Shown here in pieces: positions 13,501 to 27,600 of a stretch of 64,000 nucleotides of DNA; within the stretch, counting starts at the first letter, position 1, and each line of letters opens with the position of its first letter. Location: NCBI GenBank assembly GCA_036785705.1, contig JAWUZG010000135.1, positions 4,216,001-4,280,000 of the forward strand. Reading direction: 5' to 3'. Below the pieces are notes generated by a model. That model had not been told where the DNA came from. It saw only the letters and a program-made list of their open reading frames with translations, and did not search any database. A program made the translations under genes and the position numbers. This DNA comes from Acanthornis magna (Eukaryota > Chordata > Aves > Passeriformes > Acanthizidae).

Positions 13501-16500
13501 TTATTAAATGTTAATAACTTTGGGGACTAGACTGGTTTCTTCTTAGGTCTTTCAAATAAGAGTTGTTCTGTGCAACAAGATGCTTGCAATATAAAGGTGG
13601 AATGTGTACCAAGGGATGATTCTGAGGGCTTAAAACCATTTGAGATTTATTAATTTTCTGGAGTTGGGTTGACATGGTTCCGTGAATAGGCACAAGGCCT
13701 GAAGAGTGGGATTAGGAAGGTTTCCAGAGGCTCTGAACTCATGTCAAGCAAAACTGTCATGCCAAGCAGCTAAGTCAACTGAATAGGGAAAAGTCTTGGA
13801 AGTGCTTTATCAATGCATAATGTTTGTAAATTTTATTCAATTAATTTACAGCTGCAGGGCTCATGAGGCTGAGATTAAAGTTTTGTAAAGTTTTGATAAG
13901 GAAGCAGCCAAAACCAAACAAAAACATTTGATTAGCTTTGGATGTTTTTTTAACAAGTTGGCAGGGGAACAAAATTGCAAGCAAGTATTTCAGAGGAAGG
14001 TGTACCCAGTCATGGGAGCTACTGTAGTCGGCTGGATTGGTAGCAGAATGCCTGCCAGGATCCTGCATGAAGTGCCTGCAGGTATGCTTGACATTTGCTT
14101 CCCCCTCTGCCAACAGGTGCCTCGAGGAAAAGCCATGTCCCAGAGAAAAGCCTCTGGAATTTAGTGCTACCAAAAGTACTTGCAAATAAACATTGTGCTT
14201 TAAATTCCTGTTATTTTTATGACAAGATTAAATAGAATTTACTTCAGACAAAACATGAGTGAGAAAGAAGATATGCCAGAAGATGCCCAAGGTGCTAGCA
14301 TATGAGCTTTACAATTTATTTTTTTTTTTAATTTTAAATTATTGGGGCGATCAGGCAAACACTCAACTTCTCCTAGAGTCCTTTGGATATGACTTGGCAA
14401 GATCACAGTCAGGGCTGCCACCCCCTTTCTCTGTTTATTGTGGCTGAGTTAGGAGAAATGGCGTTGCTTGTTGATATCTTACTTTTGTCCCTTATGTAAG
14501 CCCAAGACAGAGCAGAATTCTGGAACCAAGCTTAACCTGAGCCCTCCCTCTCATATGCAACGCGTCTTGCTGAGGGAGCAGTTTCTGTTCCTTTTAGTTG
14601 TATGCATTCATTACTTCATATTTGCATTACTGAAAAGAGCAGCATTTTTGTTGTTTTCTTACATGCATTGTTAATTTTTAGACTTGGGTTCCCATTCATC
14701 AATATTGTTTCTTAATAACTGAGTGAATTATCCAGTCAGCTTTTACACTTCCAGTGATTGTGAAATTTGTATTTTATTTGCAGCCTTCTCCCAGTATATC
14801 TACAAAGGAAAAGGAAATTCCATTAAAATCAAGTTATCACGTGGGAACCCACCTGCTTTTGCTGAAATATTTGGATTTATTTTGGGGAAATCTAAACAGA
14901 ATGCTTCAATTTCTGTCAGGTCACAATAAAAGCAAGCAATTCAGTTTGTTAAGAGCATCTTTCAAGGGAGTGAGTGGTGTAGGCTTGATGCATTGGATTA
15001 ATTTCTGAAATTACAGATGAGAATCTTCCCTGCACTGCTGCTGTTCTGGAAGAACTTGAAGGCTTTGTAAGTGTAAATTGTGCCACGCACTATGGTTATT
15101 TGACGTTGAACTCATTGTTCATGGTTGGATGCTAAATATGTTTTGCAATGTCATTTCCATAAAAGTTTGAAAAGAAGCAAGTCTTCCTTTATTAAGTAAT
15201 GTTTCCTTCATAAATCCTGCTGACATTTTAGGATTGGAGGAAAAAGTGGAGACAAGTAGCTTTCAAATTTCCTTCTATCTTAGAATAACACTGTGACCAA
15301 GTGCCCAGACTTTCTGGTGAGGTTTGCATGCCTTCCACTGAGTTTTTTACACTGGGGCAGCAGGTGAAAGGCATCTGGGTTTGTCCTGGGAGAGTTTATA
15401 GAAAGTCTTAAAAGGCATTTTATAAAGTTTTACTGAAACTTTTTAAATTTTTTGCATGGCCCCTACCCAAGTTCATGATTGTGAAATATAATATAGGGAT
15501 GAACATTCAATCCAGTCTACCTCTCCAATACAGAGGAGATACTAGAAGTTCATTATTTGAATGCTTTGGCATGATTTTTGGTTCTGTGTGCTATTTGCCC
15601 GGTTTCATTCTGGTTTTCCATATTTCCTTCTTCAAATGTCTCTGTGGATTGTTCTAATGTAGTTTGGAAGTTGGCAGAGCATTGTCTTAAACCTGAAAGT
15701 TTTGGTATAGTGTGACATCCATTGTTTTCCGCTGTCACTAAGAGCAAAGAAATCTTGCTGAGCTGTGAAACTGCACACTTAAAACCAAGTGCTGCATTTA
15801 TGTGAAGTTAAACACATTCAATATCAAACTTTGCACAAGATTCAGATTTTTCTGTCCTAACTTTGCATGAAAAAGATCATCTTTTTCTATCTTAACTTTG
15901 CATGAAAGAAATGAAGAAGATTTCTCTGAAGTCTGAAAATATTTGGGTTTGCATTCATTAATGTATGTGTCAGTATATAGATGTCTTCTGCACTTTCAAA
16001 ACAGGCTCAACTCCTCCCCCCACAGTTTCTTTAGGGTGTTTAGAATGATCATGGTTTTTATTTCACTGAAGAGACAATACATTTCTTAAAAGGTAGCCAT
16101 GACATATTGACTCCTTAATCACAGCAATAATTATACATGATTTTTCCATGTATCAGGATCAGCCTGTTTATTTCTGTGTGAGAAAAATAAATTATGTTTC
16201 TATATAGGATTCTTAAATGACGGTAGAAGAAAAAAGCAAAGCTCTGCTGGGAATTGCATCTATTATTAAGACTCTCAGAGCATTAAAAGCATTAGAATAA
16301 TAACCTGTTACAATAAACCAATGATATAGCTAAGCCCTCTCTTCTTGAAGAGGAGAAGTCTTGATTCATCGTTCAGGTGTAAATATATGTCACAGAAGTC
16401 AGTGATTTGGTAAGATATACAGTGATTCTCTGAAATTAATAAAACTTTAAAACAAAGATATTTAAGGCAGCAAATCAGGAACTGAAATGCCAGGAGTCAT

Positions 16501-19500
16501 GGGAAAGATGGACTTGTTCTCCTAAATAGTTGGTCTGGATTTTAATGAGACCATTTTATAGCAGAAACAAAGGAATATTATATTCATTATGATAAAGATA
16601 TTATGAGATGAAAAATTTTCTATGCCTACACAGCGTACTTGCTTTCTGATAGCAGCTGTAATTTGTGTGGGTTCTATGCAGTCAGTCCATTTTTAAGTCT
16701 GTTGCATTATTCCCTATATTACAAAATGCCCATATGTTGTTAGCTTCTATTTTAAGGGAATAAAAGTAAAAGCTGTTTCTGCAAAGTCTAGCGTAGAGAC
16801 TAGGAAGGTGTTTCTGCTGTTTTAAATCAATTATATTTGTCTATAGCACTCAGCATGGCCTCAAAAATAAAAGTTGTGAGGAGAGGGAGTAGGTTTCTTC
16901 ACAACTTATCCTGAGCTATGTGTCCTGGAGAATTTTAATTTAGTTGGAAGAAACTGATCACATGACTGAGGGCTCTGGGGCTCTCTGATATGCAGTTCCT
17001 CTCAGTCTTAGGGGCAGCAACTATTTCAGCAATAGTCTGCCTTTAAATGTTAAGGTCTGAGAGATGCACCCATGTTCAAGCAGGTACTATCTTTGTACTG
17101 TTGCATTTATCCTTTTGTTGTACTCCCAGTTCCCTGTAGCCTCTGCACTGCTCTTAGGCACTGCTTTTGCCTGACTCTGACCCTCCTCCCCTCCAAACAC
17201 CTGGGAGTATAAAAAAGCCACCATTAGATCCAGCCCACTGTTTGTATCCGGGGTGTGTTTCTTGTCAGTGCAGCCAGGGCCACTTCCACTGACAGCCGTG
17301 CTTGGAAGAGTTACGGACGGTCAGAAGTGTGGTCTGGCAATGGTTTATTGATAAGAAGGCAATGGGGGTGGACAATGGACACTGCTGACATCTTCATTTA
17401 GGCATAAGAGCTGCAAGAACATTCTTTGATAGAGGCTGATTTTGAAAACAAACTTGCTCAGTGAGGAGGTGCTTGGTGAGGCTTCCCATATGAGAAATGT
17501 CCATCTTTGGGGTAAACAAGAACATAACAACAAAATAAGCAGTCCGACTGCTGTTTCAGGAAACTGGTTTATTGATTACTTATGGCAATTGATACTCTAA
17601 ATGCAGTTAAATTCTGGTGGGCCAAAAGCAATATTTGAGAAAGCTGATCTTCCCACGATTGACTGACACATGACATTGAAGCCTGATCCTTGTTCCTGGT
17701 TGACTTACAGCTAAGACTTCACCCTGTTTTGTAGCTTCTCTTTAAAACACATCGAGTTTTTTAATGAGATTTCAGGAAATTACTGTGTTTTTCAGTCATC
17801 CCTTTTACTTTCTCTGGTTTTGTAACTTACTGATAATATACTCTTACAAAAAATAGCTGTCCGCAAATGGTAGATAATGTGAGGGAGATGTAGTGGCCTG
17901 TAAACTTTCTTCTAGAGAAATTTAACTCTGAGTTCAAGGCAGTCTGATTGCCGAGAAGATAAGCTATGGTCAGTGGTGTGTTTATGAGTACAGAGATCTT
18001 CCTGCTATGGGAGCACTTGACAAGAAACAGAGAAGGCATGTGAAGAGCTAAATATGCAGCAAGACTGTTTATATCCTCCTGACTACTTCGCTCCTCTGCC
18101 TATGCAGAGATTTCCTAATTTTCTGTCTTTATTCTTCTTGATTTTATGTAGCTTAATCCAGGATTGCTTAGGGCAATTTGCTCATTATAGTGCAAATGTT
18201 TTAGTCTCTCTCTGTTATGAAGCAAGTTCCCTTTACGAAATTATTTTCTCATGTCGGTGCATTCTTTGCCCTGCCTCAAGTGGGGACTAAAGGAACAGAT
18301 GTACTGCATATATACTGCATATCATTTTCATGTCTGCTGCAATATTTCTGTGTTATAGTGCAGAGAAAGACAGTGTTGTAGAGTAGTAGTTTAAACTTGT
18401 CGTAGTTTATCTTGCAAAGAAGAAAACAAATATTAACAAATGCTTTATACTTGTTATTCTGTAAGTTATCCAGATTTGCTGACTTCTACCTCAGCATTTC
18501 TATTTGTATCCTAACTATCATAATATCTTTGCCTTTTTAAAAAAAATACATCCTGTCTCCCCAGTATGGAATGATTTGCAGTACTTCCTCACACATGTTA
18601 GCTAAAATCCCTGAAAGGCAGCTTGGGATAAGGGTCATCTTTGGTAGTGGCAAGAGGCTGCAGAATTTATCAGCATTCAGTCAAATGGAAAGGACTTTCA
18701 GTTCACTGTGGGAAAGAGAAAAGTGCACAATCTTTGGTGAATCTTCCTGTTACTAACTGATTTTGAAAATATGTTAATTAATGTGATGAATTGTTACTCT
18801 TTCCATTTAATAGTTCAATTACAAAAGTCTGCTGAGAGCAGAGAGCAAAGCACACAGGTGTTCACCAAGCAGTGTGTGTGTGGTAGCTCGGCAGAGCCAG
18901 GGCTGGCCTGTGCAGGTGCCCACACTGTGCCATCTGAAGTGTGTTTGTCACAGGGATCTCACACCATGTGGAGGGTGTATGCTGTATGTCCTGCTACTGC
19001 TGTCAGCAGCTGGATGGCACTTAAAAGGCACAGTCATGGGCATGCCAGAAAGAAAGTTAGATTGGCATTCAAGAGGTTAATTAGAATAGGAAAGAGCAAT
19101 TAAAGGGACGTGACGATGTCTTCATAAAACAGTAATTGAGCGCTCTTCATTAAGTGATCTCATTAAATGAGGCAGAGGATTTGTTGTTGTTGAAATTCTG
19201 GACTTGCTATTAAGATTCTCTAATCAGCTTTCTGAAAGGGGAGTTATTACAATACCATAACTTTTGAAACCTTTTATTGTTCTCAAGATACTGCGAGGTG
19301 TGTTTTGTGTGGATGTATTTTCCTTGGCATCAAAATGGAGAAATGGAAATAATAATGTTGCTTGTGTATGAATGTCACGAGTCCATTATTTTTATTTGCC
19401 CCACCTATGAGACAAATGAAGGTTTAGCTCCTAGTTTCAGTAATTGCATCCTTGTATTATGTATATTGTGTGGTAATGTGGCTGCACATGCAGAATACAA

Positions 19501-22500
19501 ATCAATACCTTAACAGCAAGTAACAGATGGATGGCTCCTGCGAAAGAACTTTGTTGTCCATTTATTGATCACAGTTATGTTAACAGAGACATACCATAAC
19601 TACCAGTGCCAAAATAAACATCAGTTTAGATAGTGGTCCTGTGAGAACAGGATTGTTGCTGGTTTACTTGGTGAGAGCAGTCTTGTCAACTGCTCGACTG
19701 ATTCTTAAATTCTCTGAACTTAAACAAAGAGCAGGAATGTTTCAGAGAGATGTTTGTGTTGTATAAAATACCTTAAATATTGTGAAGAATTAAAGCATTT
19801 AAATCACAACAAATAAAACCTCTTATGGAAAAATATTAAGTAAAAAGAGGCACAGTGAAATGCTGCTGATTTAAAACCAACCAAAAAAGAAGTAATCGTT
19901 TTACCTAATGTGATGCTGTTCATATTCCTGCTGTGTATCATTGGCTCAATGATTTCTGTTGGTTTTCTTTTCTACCTCTGGATATAAGACCCACAGAACT
20001 GCAGGGGCACATGGAGAAAGGACAGCAAAACTCAGTCTGCATCAAATATTTCTGTTGTAGAAAGTAAGCAAAATGAAAGCAGATGGAAAAGCTCCATATC
20101 ACTCTAAGTCCCTTACCATGACCCTCAATACTGTGTGCTGCAGCGGTAAACGCCCACACAGTGATTCGGTTACTAATTATTTTTGAAGTTATTGATGTCC
20201 TTCCAAAATCTTCTAAAGTGATTTACATGTGTGAGTGTGTGACATACATTTCATGGATATGTTTGTGCTCTTGTTTTGTCTCGCTCTCTGTTTTGCACTG
20301 TGGCCCCAGCTCTGTGACGGCCCCAGCTCTGTGATTGCCCAGTGTCAGTTATCTTCTTGCCTCCTCTTGGCACAAAAACAACTTGTTCCCTTTTAGAGGA
20401 AGCCCTGGCTACTGAACACAGATATATTGACATCTTTTCCACATATCCACCAGGGCCTGCTTTCTACAGAGCAATGTAAATATAACCAACCTGGAACAGC
20501 ATGAATGCAAGCCAATATATGTCATTTGCTGCCAATTTTTCTTCTATATTGCAAAAGCAGTTTAGAGGCATCCACAACATACCCTTACTGTAAACAGCAT
20601 TGCTCTGATTAGTCGTAGTAATAAAAGTCCATTTTTCTTAAATGGCGTTTCAGTGAAGTACTAATTAATTCCGAGGATTTGGGAATTCACATTGTGTAGC
20701 TTGTGTTTTCTATTACCACCATATGTAATTTATTGGAAAAAACAAAAAAAAAAATACATGAGGGGAAGAAAAGAAAGACATATAACATTTTAAAAGTGAC
20801 AGGGAAGGTAGTAGGTAGTAGGTAGTAGTCTTTAGTCTCAGACAACCTCCTAGACATAAACAAGGAAGGACCCTGTAGGAAATGTGGCTTTTTGCCTCCT
20901 GTCAGTAGGAGATTTTGAGATTGCGTTGCCTGTGTTTGCTCTTGCCTTTTGCTCCTGAAGTTCAGAAGATACCATTACCCCTCAGTTGTGTCTTGGCGGC
21001 TACACTGGCTGCATTTGTATCCTCACAATTTTGGGAATTATGGACTATAGGAGGATAGAAGTGGCCCAGTGTTTTCTTTCCTCTTTTAGCATTTAAACTA
21101 ATTATCTCTTTTATTTAAGTAAATTACTGAAGAAACTATCCATGTGTTTACCCAGTTCTTCCATATGCACTGGAAAGCAGCTGTTGCAAATTCAAACAGA
21201 AGGCATGGCACATCAGCTCATACCCCTTCCCTCGGACTTAGCTGTTTTTGGTTTTTGGGGTTTTTTTTAATGGTTGAATCCTGTAATTCCTTTGAGGATT
21301 AGAAAGCTCTCAAAGACCTTCGAACCAGTGTCTTGCTTTTGTTCCCTTCCTTGTAGGGAGAGCACAGAACATCCCCTTGCCGCATTGGTTGCTGTCCCTT
21401 AGATAATGCATAGAAATGATGAGACCCACTGCTCCTGACAGCCTGCCTTTTTTTGGTGGGGGGGTAGAGCGGGAGGGAGCAGCATTTTTTATCTGTAGAT
21501 GTAGAGGTGTGTCAGGAAGCTCAAAGAAAATGCACTAGTTTGCATAATTTAGCATATGGAGAAGATACCCAGAATTCAGCCTGATGTATAGCTCATATCT
21601 GTGAGAGGAAAAGGAAACAAAGCCCAGACTATGATTTGCAACAACACTAATTTATATTGTGAATTATGCTTATAGCTGGCTGAATTTGACTGAGAAATGA
21701 GACTGACATTACACATATTCTTTGGTCCTTCTTTATCTTCTGCTGAGGAGGAGAGAAACAGCCACTCTGTCCTCAAACAGGGATCTTGACTAGGGGAGCC
21801 AGAAGCACGCAGCACATAAAAATTGGATAATTGTGCTAAATAGAACTTGGAACTTTTTGTTCTGAATGCCCTTGTCAGACTGTCTTTCCTTATACTTGCC
21901 AGCTAATTAGCATCTACTGATAGTTATTTTGTTTCAGGGTGATAGGAAAACTTAATTTGTGCTGTTAATTACTTTTCATCAATTTTCCCATCTTTGAATG
22001 GATAGTATATGTACCTATACTATTACTGAACTGAAAAAAACCCTCCTAGATGAAGTGAAAAAAAAAATATTAGCTTGTCTTTTCTCACTAATTTTAATGA
22101 TTTTTAAGAGAATGAGACTGGATTATGATACATTACATCTTAAGTGTAAATGCTAATTAAAATTGATTATAAATTCTAGCAAAAGCATAAAGGCAGCATG
22201 CAGCTCAGAGAATTGTTTTCAAATGAATTCCTGGAATCTTTCTAGATGCAATCAAAATGTTTTTAAACATTAATATGTTGGGTTACATAAAGAATTTTTA
22301 CTTAGTCATTAGCCAGAAAAACAAGTGAAATCTTTATAATATGACCTATTATTGCTATCTAATGGAAATAATTGTGGAGACAGCATAATGTAACTATGCA
22401 ATGAGTTCTCTGAAATACAAGTTCTGAAAGCTGATGAGATGACAAGCTGGATAAAATTGCCATGTAAACACAACTTGGTTATGGAGTGCAGACAACAGTT

Positions 22501-24129
22501 TCTTTAATTGTAGGTTTTGATTTAGTGGGACTCATACCTTATCTGTGCTTTTGCTTTCTGATGGATGGAAATGTAGCACTTTCTGAACATTTCTGTTTTG
22601 TTAAGGTCTGTCTTACTTCTTTGCTGGCAGAAAGTGAGGAATTGGGTTTAACTGGGGAGTAGAGAAAGACAGCCAAAGTGACTTTTGTCAGTAGAATCAT
22701 TACAAAACTTATGGAGGCTTCTGCTGAAGTGTTACCAGGATGCCTCCTTAAGTCTATTTATGTTGGGCTGTGTAGCTGTGGAAGTTTGTCAGTGTCACTC
22801 AGAAGCTGGGGAGCCATTGTGAGAAGAAAGCCACTTGTGCTTTCTTCTCACTGTATTTGCAAAACTGTTCTCCAGCTCCACACCTGAAGGGATGCTGATT
22901 TCTGTGAAGGCTGAAGAGTCCAGTCCTGTCTATAGTTTACACTTGCACAACTCATCAGCACACTCCCTCCCCAGGGACACAACCCTCTCAGACACCAGAG
23001 GTGCACCAGGATGGGTGTGTCCCCTCTCTCTGCCTGCCATTAGTGCAAGTGCAAGGGCACGTCACCCAGGAGGAAGCTCACTGTGTGTGCTAAGGGGAGC
23101 ACCAGGCTGTTCACCCATGGCTGCATGCTTTGGCCACTGTCACCAATAACCCTTCAGACTCCTGGTGGAAGCTCCTCCCTTGATTTCAGATAGCTCTGAA
23201 CCAGATACTTGTTTTTTATAGGTACACTTAGTATTGCTACCATCTGCTTCTAATTTTCCCTAACCCAGTAAAAGATATATGTAACCAGAATTGTCTATCT
23301 GTTTACATTGCAAGTACCAAAGTTAAATAAAGAACAGCACAGCATTCAAACTTGGCAAAAGGCAAAGCAGGATCTGTCAGTGGGAACAGATTTTGCCTTC
23401 CTGATTCATGTGGCAATAGAGCAAAGGTGGCCACCACTCTTTAATGTACTTATGGTATAACTGTTTTATTAGAACAAGGGAAGCTATTCCTAACACTCAT
23501 TCACTGGATTTGTCTCTGAGAAAGAGGTTATGATTGTCACAGGAAGGGTGCCAATAGGTGGGATTGATAGGTGACAGAAGTGTCCCTGAAAGAGCTGTCT
23601 GAGCCCTGGTGGGCTCCCTGTGGCTGGTGGAGCTCATGATACCTGGTCAAGGGGAAGGTGAGAAGCCCTAGGCAAGGGAATGATGCCTCAGTGATCCTGC
23701 AGGATGCATTTTGGGTGAGTGATTTGGATTGTTTTGCTATTAGTTGTCTAATTCAGCCAAAACTAGTTGAGCAGAGAGGAGGACATTAGATTTCAGTGGT
23801 ATTTATCCTTCCTAAGAGTGTTACAGCTATTGGATGCTGGTAAAGGATTCATGCTTAAATTTGTCGGTAATAAATGCAAAACAAAACAGAGAAGCCAGCT
23901 CTCGACGTCATGTGTTGTTAATCGGTGGAAATCCTTGCCGCAGGCCATTGTGTGTATTAAAACATCATGCAAATTCCTGACAGTGTTCTCTGGAGAATTA
24001 GTAAATGAGTGAAAGCATGCTTGGCTTAAGAAAAGCTGTGGCTGTAAATGTTTGGAGTACAGAGAGTACTTGAAGGAAGTGTAGTTCCTTCTCTTCCTCT
24101 GCCTGTTTCTGAGGCTTTGCCTTAGCCTC
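4551..24129. other. Long unannotated stretch
   Basis: About 19.6 kb of AT-rich DNA with short A or T runs and no transposon I can name. The 159-codon minus-strand frame at 4556-5035 lies next to the CR1 but shows no CR1 endonuclease motif. Isolated acceptor/donor pairs around short open frames occur (5751-5804 and 15017-15066), at about the rate chance would give. I see no gene here that I can support. Confidence 0.45.
15851..15909. repeat. Short direct repeat, about 24 bp, period 35
   Basis: Two imperfect copies of a sequence centred on TAACTTTGCATGAAA lie 35 bases apart (15851-15874 and 15886-15909), joined by a short A/T-rich linker. It looks like a local duplication. Nothing suggests a function. 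Confidence 0.7.
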
Positions 24130-24677
24130 TGTCATGGTTTAACCCCAGCCAGCAGCCGAGCCCCAGGCAGCTGCTCGCTCTCTCCCCCACCAGTGGGACT
24201 GGGGAGAGAATGGGAAGGGTAAAAATGAGAAAACTCGTGGGTTGAGATAAAGACAGTTTAATAGGGAAAGCAAAAGTCAAACACACAAGCAAAGGAAAAC
24301 AAGGAATTAATTCAGTGTTTCCCAAGGGCCCCATCACAGGTAACAGTGACTTGGGGAGGCAAAAGCCATCACTTCAGATGTTCCCCTTCTTCCTACTATA
24401 TCCCCCCTCCCCTGAGCAGGATGTCACATGGTCTGGCATTCCCCTTTGGTCAGTTTGGGTCACCTGTCCCAGCTGTGTCTCCTCCCATGCACCTCCAGCC
24501 TCCTCACCAGCATGGCTGTAGGAAGAGCAGCAAAGACCTTGGCTCTGTGTATGCCCTGCTCAGCAGTAACAAAAACATCTCTGTATTATCATCACCATGT
24601 TCAGCACAAATCTGAAACTAAGCCCCATATGAACCACTGTGAAGAAAACCAACTGTACTGCAGCCAAAACCAGCACA
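24130..24677 (-). mobile_element. Solo LTR of an avian endogenous retrovirus
   Basis: The segment matches my memory of a very common bird ERV LTR, read on the minus strand. It begins with TG at 24677 (TGTGCTGGTTTTGGCTG) and ends with CA at 24130. In that orientation it has a TATA-like GGATATAG near 24394-24403 and an ATTAAA poly(A) signal at 24257-24262, followed by the family's CTGTCTTTATCTCA-type text, so U3, R and U5 are in the expected order. No gag, pol or env flanks it, so it is a solo LTR left by recombination between LTRs. I could not see a convincing target-site duplication. The family name (ERVL or ERVK type) is not settled. The 71-codon frame at 24122-24337 on the minus strand is LTR sequence, not a gene. 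Confidence 0.88.
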
Positions 24678-27600
24678 GTAAGATTCCTCATGGCTCTGTT
24701 CTTGTGGTTTTGTTGAGTGCTTTGCCTGATGTATTGCTCACAACCTTTTTCCTGTATGTCTTTGCTTACAGTGTCATGTGTTTGTATATCCAATGATTTC
24801 TAGTCCCGAGAAGACAGCTGGTTTTCATTTGTTTAAGTAAGATTATTTCAGAAAGTAATTTCCAGAAAAACTGTTCCAGAAAAAACTCTTCCAAAGAGTT
24901 TGGAAGACTGCTATCAGCAAATGCTCTAGACAAGAAAAGAAATATTAGGAGAACATGAAAGCACCAACATTTTTTTCAGGTGCTTTTTCAGGTTGGAAGA
25001 GGAAAGCTGGGAACAGAGGGCACTCAAGGGCTCTCTCTTGACACTCCTTTCCTTCTACAAATGCTCTTATGCTATTCTTGCTTTTACTCTTGCCACAACC
25101 GTATCCTCAGTATAAAACTGAACAAAGAGAATTTTCAAATGAATCAAACTAGAAAGCCTTTTTGAAGTATTTTCCAAGATATCTTGTCCATGCCCTATCA
25201 CTCAAAAAGAGGTCTTAATTTCATCCTATATTATCACAGAGCTATGTCAAAAATATTTGTAGGAAGAAAATAGAAATTGTTGCCACCTGGAGCCAGGTAA
25301 CTATTATTTCACATTCCTCAGGTCTGTGGGAAATATATTGTAATTATTTTTTTACTTAATTGATCTATAGTTTCCGTCAATTTCATTTAAGTTTATTAGT
25401 CTATATTAAATGTTTTTGAGGAGGAAGATCTCTTTGCTTTCTCTTCCGATCTTGTGAATGGAGCCATCCAAAAGCACTGCCATTTTCCTCTTAAAAAGAC
25501 CAACCGAACAAAACAACCCACTCACATTGTAAAACAGACTTAAAACTGTCCTAGCAAAAATCTCTTAAAGTGAAGAGTTTCTATCTTTTTCGTCCTTCCT
25601 TACATGTTTAAGCTGGTGACTTAAGTTCACATACAGACTGATTCATTTTACCTTTTGACACAGAAAGAAGGTAAAATGAATAGTGCCATAGATTAAAGTG
25701 CTCTGTGACCAGAGGTAGAGCCAAGATCTTCAGTGACAACCTTTATAATATTGGGCAACAAACCACAACAACAGTTGCTATGTCAGGCCCATGAATATGT
25801 GTCTGAGTTATAGCACATCTTTAACAGTTTGCTAGCTTTGATTTCAAGGTGTCAGGCAATGCTAAAGACTCTGCATTTCAGTGTGACGTTGCAGTGATTA
25901 AACTTCTAGCCTGAATTTGGTTAGCTTCAGCTTCCATTGATGTGAATTTTTATGAGTTTGTCTGAGGAAAAAGCAAAGAATATCTTCCACACTGAGTCTA
26001 TGCACTAACTGCCTCCTTATCGCATCTTAAATAAACTAAACAGATTGTTTGATGTAGATGCTTCCAACATGAGTAGTCTCATTAAGATAATTGAAGCTTT
26101 CTGTGAGGAAACGATGCACACCTTGCTTGTGCATAAGCCAGTGCTTGCCTGCTGCTGACCGGAAAATATGTGTGATGTGTCCCATTTTGTTATGCATTTC
26201 CACGGGTAAAGAATGCCTTCAAAGTTACAAGTGTGACCTAATGGTGTCCAAGACCTATAGAGATGAAAGGAGCTTCCTAGGAAAACAATTTTTCTCTAGA
26301 TTTTCTGGTGCTGGAGCTATTAGCAGCTGTTTTCAGCAAAGTAGGAGATGGTCATGCTGCAGTCTTTTGCCACTGTGAAGGTGTGAGACTGAAAGATGTG
26401 TGAAAGTTTTCTCCCTGGATGTTGGCCATGGTCGATATGTGGACCTCCTGTTTGATCTGCTTAATTTTCAGTTTCCTGGCTGTTTCCTTTGCAGTTTCCT
26501 AATTAATTTTGCAATATTCATCCAGACCTTATTGACTGTGCTCCTAGTCTGTGCTGTGAAAACTCAGCTGAGGAGAAAAGGTAAAAAATAAGCGTTTTGC
26601 TATTCATATGCTTCACCCTCATAACCATCTTATCCTAGAAACAAACTGGAGAAGTGGTCTTTTAGGCCTTCTTTAAGTCAGGTGCAATTTCTTCAGCAAA
26701 TGTGATCTTTCTTATGCAATCCTCATCCTGTTCCTTCACTGCTGTGTGTTTCTAAAGCAAAATGGGCAATGCCCCCTCTGCTGTCCTAGCAGACACATCC
26801 TAGTGAGTTGCACTTGCTCCCATTAGCAGATCTACTGATGCCAGTGAGAACGTGTTGCAAAAAGCAAATGTCTATTTAGCTATTGTTATCTACTTGTTTA
26901 TAGTCATCATCTAATGCAGCTAACCTTGAAGGATGGCTCTTGACATGACCTTTCGGAATATTATATTTGATCTGTGTCTAAGAAGCAGTTCAGATAGTTT
27001 TGGTTTGGCCTTGGTCTTGAAATAAGGAAAGAGATTCTTCTTTGGAAAAACAATGCCAATTTGTCAGTAAATACAACTGTTTGTATTGAAAGGACAGTAA
27101 GTCACAGTCAGATTTTTGAATCTGTTAAACAAAGTGTGCTGCTTTTGACCTTTTAGGGTGTAACTGATTTGGGGGTCACAGTGATTCGATGTCAGTCATC
27201 TTTCATGTGTACCGTGGAATCTCTGGTAAATCTGTTTAATCTATACTGGCTTGAGAAGGAAGAGAAAACGATCTGCTGAAGCTGATGTGAAAGGTGCATG
27301 TGTTGGGAGTGAATGGTGCTCCTTCTCACTAACCAGTCAGCTTGAGGAAGACAAGTAGCTGTCCCTGTTTCTTGCAGGTCCTTGTAGTGACCCAAGTCCC
27401 TCCCTTTGGATGAGTGCACCTGTGCTTTAGGGCTGTATCACTTCCCTGCTGCCAGTCATCTGGAAGGGAGGAAATGCCTCTCCAGTGTTTTTTCACCCAA
27501 GTACACTGTCACTGCACTCCACCTCAGCAAAAGCCAGCACTAACCTGTGCCTTCATCCATGTTTTCACTCAATTTGCTGCACAACATATAGGATAATGTA

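Noticed and set aside
15017..15066. 50-base plus-strand exon candidate before a GTAAGT
   Set aside because: Weak acceptor, two frames open, no partner exon; expected by chance.
24122..24337. 71-codon minus-strand frame
   Set aside because: Lies inside the solo ERV LTR (U5/R end) and is non-coding LTR sequence.
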